Below, piece after piece: positions 29,701-41,700 of a stretch of DNA of 64,000 bases (within the stretch, counting starts at the first letter, position 1; the number at the start of each line of letters is the position of its first letter). Below the pieces are notes generated by a model. It was not told where the DNA came from and did not search any database. It saw only the letters and a program-made list of their open reading frames with translations. The stretch covers positions 1,777,001 to 1,841,000 of the forward strand of contig JAREIK010000500.1 of NCBI GenBank assembly GCA_029783825.1, given 5' to 3'. Position numbers and translations under genes: made by a program. Source of the stretch: Sapria himalayana (lineage: Eukaryota > Streptophyta > Magnoliopsida > Malpighiales > Rafflesiaceae).

Positions 29701-32700
29701 ATGTTTTTATTTTATTTGTAGCGACCATGTGGCAAAGTTCATCTTTTCCTTATCATTTCTCCTCCAAATATATACTTGCCTTTGTACTAGTTGGAATATA
29801 GGTAGGTGTAAGCTTAGTGGAATGGCGGAACCCTCTTTAGAAGTGCCTGAGGGGTATAGTCTCTATCTTTGAGTTGATCTTCGTCCTTGAGAACACAATG
29901 ATTTTGAACTTTATCTTTTTTGAGCCTTACTAGGCAAGTATTACTTTCTTGTCTTTTCTAGCTTGAGGTCTATATAGACGATCTAACTCTTTATCAAGTT
30001 AGAGTAAGAATTCTCCTGAGGTTTGTGATAGTTGTTATTGAAACATGCAAGATGCCAGCTAGCAGCTCCGCTTTACTTTACGAAGTTTCTCCCTTCTCTG
30101 CTTAATGCTTTTTGGCATACTCTTATATCCTTTCCTTTAACAAAAATGCAAAGATTCTATGATGATCTTAACTCAAAAAGACTCTCTTCAAGAGCTTGCA
30201 TCTTGGTACATTGCTTGCCACAAAGAGTATATTCTTCGACATGAACTCGAATGTCTTAGGGATGTCACCCAAAACTGAAAGAAGAAAAAAATTAACTTTC
30301 CTTAATCATTGCAAAAGCAAACTATAAGATTCACTATAAGTTATGATCTTGACAATGAAAAGCATAATTTTATTATTTGAATAAGTTTTTTTACTCCATT
30401 GAATCAACTTTCTCTGGCATAGATGCAAACTCTGAACTAGTTGGTGACTGAAAGAGCCCTCAGCTGGCTACTGCCAACTATATTTTATGATCTTTGCACA
30501 ATCTTCATCATCTACCCACATACTCTCCATTTACTATAATCTCCTCAAACAATGTCATTTCTCTTAAAGAGATCTACTTTATTTTTTTATCTTAGAACTA
30601 CTGAAGAGTTGTTATTATTCTTTTACCATTGAGTGAGCATTATTCTTAGTTTTTAATTTTTCTTCAGGACATTTTGCACGAGCTGAAGTACCCAATTTTA
30701 CATACTAGAATAAGCTAGAGATAAGTTGCTTTAACTTTTAATTTTATCTCATACATTTCTTCATTATTCCTTGAATCACACTAGTCATTTTTATTTGGGT
30801 AGGTGTGCTAGATAAGGCTTGTGAAAAAGTATGATCTTTATCTTTTCGCATTCTCATTCTCATCATCAAAATGAATTTTTTTTAGAAACGGGGATATGAG
30901 GTTCATTAGAGGACAAAAAGTTATTTTCCTCTAAAGATAAGAGGAACCTTAGAATTATCTTTCCAACTAAACAAGAGAATTTATTTTGATTCATCATATA
31001 AAAAGAGTTGGAACTAGAAGATATCTTAATAGCAAACAATTGAGAAAGTGGCCACAGTAGACAAAGCCCCCAGGGGGGTTGTCAAGCTCAAAGATGCTCC
31101 CCTAATGCCAGAAAATGGAAGCTACACTACTGTCGATGAACTATTATAAGTGAACATGGGTACATATCAAGAACCCAAGCCAACCTATTTTTATATGATA
31201 TGGGAATTAAGCTAATGAGCAAATTGATTTTTTACTGGCAACTTTATTTGAATAATCAATCACTTCTTTGTCATAGCTTCCCAGGTAAAAAAAGTTTCAC
31301 TATCTTTGTCAAGCTAATGAGCAACTTTATTTTTTACTGGCAACTTTATAAATTTAAAGAAAGACTTGTGGGCAAACCCTTTTTTCAAGAGAAAAATTCA
31401 TGTGCATGGGTTCGCTTAGGATTCACATATGTGATATGGGAAAGAGCATGTGGAGTTTTTTTACTTTCTTAGAGAAACCAATGAATTGTATGATTTGATT
31501 TTTCTTGTTCAAGTAGTTAAATAGCTAATAACATGTATCAAAGGATATCATGTGCGTCTTGTTCACAGAAGATGAAAAAAGACTTTATTTATGTAACAGC
31601 TTTGTGCTTAGGTCCCTTTTTTTAATGAAAATAATATTTATTGTAGATATCTTATAGTTATATGAGACCTTATAGTTATAGAGAAAAATAGTTTACATAC
31701 CTCGAGCATATGTTTTGGATCTTTTTCCATTATGACAGTGAAACAATTAAAAGATGCCAATTAGAAAGTTTTATTAGTAAGGGCTAGTATTTCTTCTCCT
31801 CACCAAAGCATTTAAATATAATACTTGGGAATAAAGCCTATGAAAAATAATCAAACACAAAGATCATGTAACTTGAAAGGTGCATACACAACGACTTGTT
31901 TCTCAACCATGATAGCTCTTATTCTTCTCCCTTCTCAAAGATTGATTCAACAACTTCAGTGACAGCCATGGTTAGTCTTTGTATTGCTGGTTATAATCCT
32001 GAGATGTATTTTTATGGGCTAGTCTCAGAAAAGATTGTATCACTCCTCTAGATTTCAAGGATGGATCCATCTCGATTTTGGATCCAATCAGCTCCATCAG
32101 ACCACCTCCCTCCCCTTTCATCAAATATGGAAACTTATGACCACTATTTCCACAGTAGGACAGGAGTAGAAGTGAGTGATTCAGGTGAATAAGCTTCAAA
32201 GATCTCTACCTGGTTTGGATCAGTTATCTATGGCTTCGCATTCTTTATGTAAGTTGGGAAGAAAAAATCAAATCTTTTATTTTTTCTGTATGTATTTTCT
32301 GTAAAATAATTCACATATATATACATTCACAGAGATAATACGATCCAAATATACATAAATAGTACACATATATAGAAAAAACTTAACAATCAAAAGCTCA
32401 ATCACGATGATCCACATCAGGGTCTCCATCTCCCCTACGTTTGGGCAAATCTGTGTTCAAAAGTTTCGCATCATTTGAAACTAAATTCGGGGTCTTGATT
32501 TCATATAAAATTTTTTTTATGAAATTATAACCGGGCTACCCTATAATCATGATTTGATAATCATCAGGTAGTGAAAACGCAAGCCTTATGATAAAAGAAG
32601 TGGAAGCTTACATCTGATCAAGACACCAGTCTATCCACTAATATAGGATGATACAGAAGATATGAAACACTGAACTAAGGTTTAGGAGTGCTTATCACTC

Positions 32701-35700
32701 AGAATGACAAGATTCCAATTGTCAGTTTTACTGGAAGACTTGCTTACGAGCTTAGTGCATGGGAAATCAAGCAAGTGGGAATAAGTTCTTCCAACTTCAG
32801 ACTTTTCCTATAAAAACAATATGAATCGGCCTATGTTAAGTAAGGGAAGGGGATAAGTAACTATTCAAAGTAGTATATGATAAGAGGACTAACAATAAAG
32901 GGGAAGCATGGCGATCAAAGATTTGAGTTAGGGGCCACTAAACCAGGTTTAAATGAAGAAAAAAAAAATCTTTCTAGCGATTCAATTCCTTAGCCCTCCT
33001 AAAGAAATGTGGCTAGGGTGTGCTAAGTGATGAAGAATTCCTAGAGGATTCAAAGCCTAGCCTTCCAATGTGAAAGAGACCAAGACAAACAAGCATGAAG
33101 CTGATCCATAATTTAGCTCTTGGTTAACAAAATCCTGAATATGCAGGACTTGTGCAATAAAGTAAAAGAACTTATATTGTCTTTCCATGGCAAAAGCACT
33201 CCTTGTTATGAGCTAAGGGAGACAGACATTCATTATATTATAGTACCTAATTAATTAGTCACCTAGGAAGAAGAAGTGAACCTTTTTTCGTACATAATTA
33301 ACCTTTTTTTATTGTCTCTATCCTTCGTGCAGTGAGGAATGACCAATCCAAGACATCAAGTAACAGACAAAAGAGAGACCACAACACAAATAAGGGGTTT
33401 TATTCTTGGGTGAAGCCCCATCTATTGGAGGAAGGCACGACCCTTTTTTTTTTTTGAGCACGCCCGTGCTTTCGTGCCCAGCACAGTTTATTCCAGCCAG
33501 GCCCGGCAGGAATAGTATCGTGCTGGGTCGGGCCCGTACGGGTCTAGTTTAAAAAAAATAATTTTTTTTTTTAAATAAAATTTTTAAGTTGACTTTTGTA
33601 TATTAAATATTAAACTATATATAAAATATATATTATATTATATATAGATAATGTTTAAATTTTTAAATTTATAACTTGAAAATTGTTAAAAATTTAATAA
33701 ATTATAAGTTTAAATTTTTTAATTACAAATTTAATAAATTATAAAGTTTAAATTTTTTTATTAAAAATTTAATAAATTACAAAGTTTAAATTGGTGAATT
33801 AAAAATTATTAATAATATGTAAATCAGTAAATGTAACTTAAATAATAATAGAGTTTAAATTTTTTTTTATTAATTTTTAATAAATTTAGATTATAATTTA
33901 TTAGAATTAAATTATAGAGATTTAATTTTTAAATGAAAAATATAAACACAAAAATAAGTTTAACAAAAAAGTTCGTTAAAAAAAATTACAAAGTCAAAAA
34001 AAAAACCAAATATCTAATCGGCTAATAGATACCGAATCAGAGTAAATATAACATAACGTAAATAAAAAAATATACAATCAATACAAAATAAAATATCAAA
34101 ATCAAAAAATAGAATCAAGAATAAATCACACAAATTATTAACTGTGTCTGTGACCGTAATGCATCAAGAATCAAAATCAAGTGACAATAATAAATGGCAT
34201 GTGGTATGGTGGCGTGGCGTGACATTGGCAACTGGCGTCTGGCAACGAGCAGGGAAAACTGGCAGCCACATCAATCGTCAATCAGTATATCATGAGCATC
34301 ATTACCCGCAACATCAAAATCACTATCATATGGATCATTATCATTAACAATCAACTCTTCGGCTTTCGCGGCAGATGCAGTCCATATCCCAGCTCCAACA
34401 CGATCCTAGATGTTAAACCTCGAATCCTCTCAATCCTTTAAATAGGTCAAGGCCTCAACAATATTTAGACATAATCTCGATCTCATATCCAAAAGCATGT
34501 TCACTACAACAAAAAAAATAGACTTCGATACTATGCTCGACACTGGATGAATCAGTAGATCTCATATCATCCTAAATAGTACGAGAAAGTGGACTCATAT
34601 AATTTCCACCACTATATTATATCAAGATTCTCAGTATCAGAATGTGATAGGATTGCATAGTAATCAATATCTAAGCACCGAGAAAGCTCACACCTATGTG
34701 ATAGTCCACCCTATCATTTCCTCCTCGCTAACTAAATGGAAAAATCATCTCCAAAGAATGTATTCATGCCCATAATCACAGTCTCACTACTACTACCACA
34801 ATACCTAATATCGTAGTATGTGAACAGGTCAGTCAACTTTTCGTGAATAAATCCTTCAGGTAGGTCTTCCAAGTTCATGCATGAGAAAAAATAAATCAGG
34901 GTATTATCTACCCCTTTCACCTTAATCCTAGGGTCAATGCATACAGTGAGACAATAAAGAGATGGAACGATGAACCAATACTTTAAGTACCTAGTTTCTA
35001 TCTCTGCAATTATATAACTAAGTGTCGGGTCAGCTCGATACTTCCTAAACATACTACTAATATTGCATATGCACATGAGTGCAATACAAGTTGTGAGAAT
35101 ATAAACCAATGAACACATGTTCGTCGTGTCATAAAAAATCTTTAGAAATTTCATAAATTAAAATTTCTGAAGTCTAGTCAGTATCGTTAATAATAAGTTC
35201 GTCACTCTTACTATTGTCATAGTCAGATATCATGTGTTCGTATCAAACACATGACTCCAACATTAGATACTTGTAATTCCAATGATATCTCACATCCAAT
35301 TAGAATTTCTTCTTCTTAAGATTTGCTGACAAACAGACTACTACCAAACTCTTGTTGTCTGAGAGGAATGCGAATATATTTTAGTGCATTACATATATTA
35401 TTCAACGTAATGTAACACACCTTCGTACTTGCTTGTACAATCAGGTTAATCACGTGACACATGCATCTGACATGAAAGATCTCTCCTAATTGTGCGTCTC
35501 TAATATTCCTAACAAACATGTTAATCGCTACTTCATTATTAGATGTGTTATCAAATGTGATATTAAAAATTTTATTTTGAATTTTATATTCTCTAAAGAT
35601 TTTTATCATACACTCAAAAATAGTCGGATCATCATGAAGATAGAGAATCTCAGAGAATCCTAAAATTTTTTTATTCATTGTCAAGTTCGAATCTATATAG

Positions 35701-38700
35701 TGGCCGATGAAACATGCATAAGATGATTCATCGTGACTTGTTCAGATATCGAACGTCACGGACACCACTCCACTATATATCATAAATTCATTAATTATTT
35801 TTTATTTTTCTAACTTATACAAATTTAGTATGTAATTCCTGGATGTGGATCTAGGAATCCTAAGATAAGCAGGCTGAAAATATGTCTGCATGATACATAC
35901 TACCCTTAGATCTTCCGAAAATCTGATCGGAAGACTCATCAATGTGATAAGTCTGATCATGTCTTTCCTACCCAACTCGCTACAGTATATGAAGAAAATA
36001 AACTTTGAGACTGAACTGGATCCAATCTCAAAAAATACAGCGCTAAGTTGAATTTGCCTAGGATATAATGCACTATATTTTTTGGTGCATAATTCGACAT
36101 GCATCTTAAGGTGCTCAGTCTCAAATGAACTCTTACAAATTAAAATTCTCATATAATATTTGCACTGTGTCATTTCTTCTTTCTCACCCCTAATATTTTT
36201 TTGTTTTATTATATAAAAATAGTCCAAACTACAGAAGTCCTAGTTTTTTATTTTTTAGGAGTTTAGGTTGAAACGACTGAAGAAATCAAAGTTTCAGCAG
36301 TCTTAAATCTATGTATAAGATTTTCATTTTCTAAATTTAAATATGTTTCATTAGTATTAGTTATTTTTTAGGATTTTTATTAAACAGGAGGAGCCTATAT
36401 TATAGATTTTAGATTTTCGGATTAGAGAGAGAGAGAGAAAGTAAACAAAAAAACTTAAAATATCTGATAAAATAGTGAGGTAGATCACATGCATGGTGCA
36501 CCACAGTCTAGTTCAAAATTCCAAAACCGAGTTGAGAGTCCCGAAAAGCCGAGCCGAATGACGAAATCCTAAGTCTCGAGTAAGAAAAAAGCAAGAGTTT
36601 TGAGAGAGTGAAATTCGAAAATAAATATTTATGAAAAACATAAATGGTATGGAGAGGTGGGTAAGTTTTTATAGATTAAAGAATATTTTTTTTAAAATGT
36701 ATTTTTATATGTTTTTTTAATATTTTTTGAATTTTAGGGGACAGAATCATGTTGGTCGTTAGAATCTACCCCCTAGCCGTTGTAGGCAAAATCCAACGGT
36801 TGATTTTCAAATTTTTTTTACCGTTGGGGGGGGGGGGGGGGGATTAGGTTGAGCGGGACCACAGGTCAGGTCAGAGTGGACTCATTCCCGCGCGTTTTCT
36901 TTTCACTATCCTAACCAAAATACCGAGTGTGGGTTGGGCGTTGGGGTCTTGGGGAGTGGGGACGTGGGGTGCGGATCTGTTGGACATGTCCCATGCCGAC
37001 GGGTCGTGCCATATACCACCGAACCGTGCCGGATCAGGCATGGCATGAGGCCCATTTGGCCTCAGAAAATTCCAGTGTTGGGCCGACGCAGGCACGGCCG
37101 AATTGTGCCGTGCCTCGTGCTGGCCGGGCCGACCTGGCCCAATTGAAACCTCTAGTCTTACCTTATTAGTAAGATTCAGTGGGAAGAAGACTAGCTTTGA
37201 TTTTTAAACTAGAACCTACAAAAAAACTACAAAGAGCAAGAGGAAGTGTGCACTAGTGCACTCCCCTTATTGAATTCGAAGGTGACCTTTGTTTTCTCTA
37301 ACACACTACTTTCAACCTACGCTTGTTGGGATAAGGTCAAAGAACTATTGCTTATTGACCCATCCCTAGCTCGGATTTTTTCTCGGCCTCAGCTCTCATC
37401 TAAACTAGAACTTGTTGTAAAGCATCAAGTTATTTTGCAACTACTTTCATCTTTTATTTGCCTATCATAGACAACGCATGAATGGATTGTCATTTAAAAG
37501 GTAATCCCACGGGGGTACCTATTTTCATTGAAGTTCTATTCCATTTATATATACAATCGTTGGATAGAACCTTAAAAATCCACTTTCCCACCTTAATGCA
37601 TATTTTGGTTCTTAGATCTTCATACCTATATTTAGGGGCAGATCAAGGATTTTTCTATACCAAACTTACTCAATCTCTTAAATGAGTTGGATCTTGTGGG
37701 AGGGTTATGTGTATCCTCCCAGGGGGATCACCATATTCTTTCTTCAGGGGTTTGATCTTCCTCAATAAGGAATGAGCAAAATTTATTCCTAAGAATAGAC
37801 ATCACCAAATTGTTTTAAACATTGTTTATAGCCCAAAAGGCCATCTAGCACTAAAATGTTTGTTGCTAGATGGGATTCGAACCCATCTTCTTATGTAAAG
37901 ATGATTTAGCAAGCCAATGCCTTAAACCATCTCAGTAGCTTAGTGCGAGTGGTCAGTTGTTGAGTGACTGGTCATAGGTTCAAATCCTACTTAAGAATCT
38001 TTCATCTATCCTAGAAGTTGACAATAAAGAATGAATAGCAGTAGCCTAAGTAAGAGCATCAAAACTTTCACAAGCTCAAAAATCACTTTTTAATCTCTTT
38101 CGGGAAAATAATCAGAAGGTTCAAGGCCGACAACTCATAGAATATCTCTTTTTGGCTTGAAAGAGTTTTAGGGGAGATCCATGTTTTAGGGGAGTTCAAG
38201 GCCAGCAACTCATAGATTATTTCAGATAATTCCCTTGTTCAATCATTTTTATCCTTCTGTTCTTGAGTAGATCAGGAATTCCTGTTCTTTCAAGAATGAT
38301 GTGGGCACTTGTTGAATAGTTGGTTTAGGTCAGAGAATCAACATTCAAGCTTTAAAGGTAAGTGTGGTTGATTGAAAATTAGTATGCATTTTTAGAGATT
38401 TAAAGACATTACTAGCTTTTAAGTCAAGCTTTTTCTTTACTTTTTCGCTTGTTAGGCACACAAGGGGCCAGGCATACAATAGACTATCTATCTTGAGGGT
38501 TCTTAGCCGCTCAAGAAAGACTACTATTGAATTCTGAGCCTTTCACTTCCCCCTCAATGAATATTGTTAAACAACATGAATGCTTATATGCTCCTTTCTA
38601 TTTTTATATATTTCAGATAACTGAGAGAGCACAAGCTTCAGGAACAGAACTCGTTAGGAAGGCTACTTTGAAAAGATCATCTTTCTTGAAAGTTACAAGT

Positions 38701-41700
38701 CAGAGGCTTGGTTTCAGGCACTCGTCTATTGACTTTTGGAAACTCTCTTTTCAGTGGAAGTCTTTTAAGTATAAAAGTGGCATGCTCTCACTTGACATTT
38801 CCCACTAACCATAATCAAAAAATTAGAAAATAGGATGTCTCGCTAACCTTAATCAAAGTTCAAGTCAGAGAAAAACCTGCACTACAGAGAAAATGGAATA
38901 TCTGTAGAAGTTAACTCACCTAAACAGGATGCCGATTGAGGAAGAAGAATTGAATTAAAAAAAATTGAGGTGGAATCACAATCAGAGGCCGATTCACTCT
39001 ACTGTGGATAAATCTATAGATAAACTTCTTCAACACTAGCTTGTGTAATAGCAATAGGCAGTACAGGCTTAAATTGAATTCATGTTACATGCTCAATTGA
39101 GTTAGCAGGAAACCCACTTCATATAACTCACTTTCCTTAGATTGAGACTATGCTACAATTCTACATGAGAATAAAAGAAAAATGCAAGCAAACTTAATCG
39201 TTTATTTGCCTAAGAGTATCAAAGACAATACATCTTTTCCTGAATCTAGTTCTACTGAGGTCAATACATCTTTTCCTGTTGCATATGCTAGTTTTTTTGT
39301 TTATATAGTAGGAATTGTCTAGTCAAAAGACTTGACTTCTTGTTCACGCTCTCCTGCAAATGAATCTTTTGTTGGAAGGGTAGTGGTAGGTCTTGGTCCT
39401 TGAGCCAGTCCAGGATCAGCATGTGATTAGTTCGATGAGCTAGCTGTACTAGTTGGAGAGTAGGAATAGCAGTGGTGGTTCAAACTTTTGTTCTTTGGTG
39501 GTGTATTTATTTAAGCATCCTATCTGCTTTTGTTTATAAAATTAATTATCGCTTAGCTCAGCATAGCTCAGGTAATTTATTTGCTTAACATGTTAGAGCT
39601 CATTGAAGTTGACTTATAAAAAAAAAGTATGCATTATAACAAATGAGGTGAAGAAAAATAATGTTATACATTCACAATTCAAACTGCATTAAGAAGATTT
39701 GTGAGATGTGAATATGATTGGAGGATAAGATATGGCTCACATCCTAACTTTATCCCATCGCCTATTGGTTGAGGTAAGCTCTTTTTAAATCTAATTTTAT
39801 ATTCCACACCAGCACGGTAACTTCTTTTGTTGCCAAAATATAGAAACAAAGTTAAAGTCTCTTGTTGTATATGAAAATAAAATTTTCTACCTTGTTGGCA
39901 TATCAGTTTCCTCGATTGAAGCGTAGTTATAATGTTCCCAACATTAAATATACTCAAGACCAATAATGCCAACACAACATCAACAAAAAAAATCAAAAGG
40001 CTCAGAATGTTTACACCACACATTTCGACTCAAGTCCCACATCTTCTTTCTTTTTAGCTTCTTTGTCTTTTGATCGCAACCTCCTCGGTTTGTGGCATTA
40101 GTGGCTTGTCGCACTCCCTATCAAAATAACCATCTGACAAACAAGCTACTACAATGACAACTACTACACATAGAATGATTGATTTTTGGGAAGGCAAACT
40201 CAATTGATCATAGGATGGGAGAATATACCAGAGACATAAACCTGACCAGCAAAAGCACAACAGATAGCTTAATGACCTAGGCAGAAAGGATAAATCAGTG
40301 GGTCATAAACCTATGGAAAACTTATAGAATGGCTTAAACTAATTTAACAATTTCTTCTGTTTGAACTGAAACTTTCTCTTATAAAACTCTCATGGGAGGG
40401 ACTAACTTGTGCAGCACTATAGATAGCTTATCTGGCTATCTTAGTATAACATTCCTTATTCACTTACTTGATAGTGAGCGGAATTTGATCGAAAACAAAA
40501 CAAAAAACAATATGGTACAATGCCAATTACAAGGTATAAAATTGATTAGTATACTAGTGATAAGGTAGGTTATAGAAAATATATAGATACACCAATAAGG
40601 TTAGGTTAGTCCTCTCCTTATAGTAGAGTAAGTAAACTTTTCTCCTACTCTATTATCTGGGTACAAAGAATATCACACAGAAATTTAAAGATGTCAAATG
40701 AGTCGGATGGCCCAAGTACAGCCTGAGATCTAGCCCGGTTTAGTTATGTCTGGTCCGGCATAGCACGGTCTGGATCTATGCCTCGGGTCATGCCAAGCTG
40801 CCCCTTGGCATAGTTCATGCCAGGCTTGGCTGAACACGTGTGCATGACCAAATAACACAGTAAACTAGCCCAGGTGACTGCCCGACATGATCCCCATCAT
40901 GCAATAATTTGGGCCAATTTTAGGTTTTTTTTTAATTGGACTGATTTCAAATTTAGATCACCCTTTTACAGGGAGGTCCATTTTTATAAAACAATACAGC
41001 CATATGGTTGATTTTAATTGATCAACTATGTGTCATTTTTTTACACACGGTAAGGTCGGCACGATCATGCCCAGTTGCCCACTATATCATGTTTGGCACG
41101 GCATAAAATTTTAACTATGTTGTGCACGGCACAGATGCGTCAAATGAGTCGGGGCAGCCCATGATTGGCTCGAGGCACGGCCCAACTTAGTCGTGCCTAG
41201 TATGACACGACACGGTCCAGACCCATGCCCGTGCTCGTGCCGGGCTGGCTCATGGCACAGCTCATTTCGTGTCATGCCTAAGTCTACCGAGTTAGGCATA
41301 GCCCAGTACGCGAGTCAGTGGCCACGCTAAAAAATATTAGGGATATTGAATAAGAATTTGTACAGTACAAATATTATAAAAAATTTTTTAAACTGTAAAA
41401 ATTTGTGTGGGACTATACACCTTACAAGCATGCCAAACTATGCACCACAAAAAAATATGGTGCATTAGATCTTTGGTAAACTCAACTCAACAATGGGTTC
41501 TTTGAGGCTGGATCCAGTTCAATCTTAATGTTAACCCCCTTCATATACCGTATTGAGTTGAAAAGAAAATGTATGACCAAACTGATCACCATGATAGATC
41601 TTCTGATTAAATTTTCAAAAAATTTAAGGATAGTCAATATCATGCAAAATTATTTTCAGTCATCATATTATAAAATTCATAGGTCCATAACTAGGAACGA

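Larger units (their letters stand above)
33440..37154 (-). mobile_element. hAT DNA transposon C inside the organelle insert
   Basis: The right end (37154) reads leftwards TAGAGGTTTCAATTGGGCC, the terminal repeat type shared with A and D. Subterminal GC-rich repeats (GCCCGG, GTGCCG, GGCACG words) occupy 33460-33550 and 36945-37140. The left terminal repeat is not clear (T run at 33444-33455), so that end and the target duplication are unresolved. It carries the best preserved transposase of the four hATs. Confidence 0.8.

Noticed and set aside
36776..36825. Inverted CCAACGGT/ACCGTTGG as a terminator or MITE end
   Set aside because: It is internal to hAT C with no target duplication around it.
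36871..37169. Overlapping 70-80 codon frames on both strands, rich in G, R, P
   Set aside because: They come from the GC-rich subterminal repeats of hAT C, where stop codons are rare by composition.
37246..37685. Two 67-74 codon plus-strand frames as mitochondrial ribosomal or ccm proteins
   Set aside because: No recognisable motif; the organelle insert is decayed, so open frames of this size may be chance.
39679..40023. 114-codon minus-strand frame in the organelle insert, considered as nad1-like
   Set aside because: Only a few residues (LSIFN, QPIGDG) recall NADH dehydrogenase subunits; the order and spacing do not fit, so no assignment is made.
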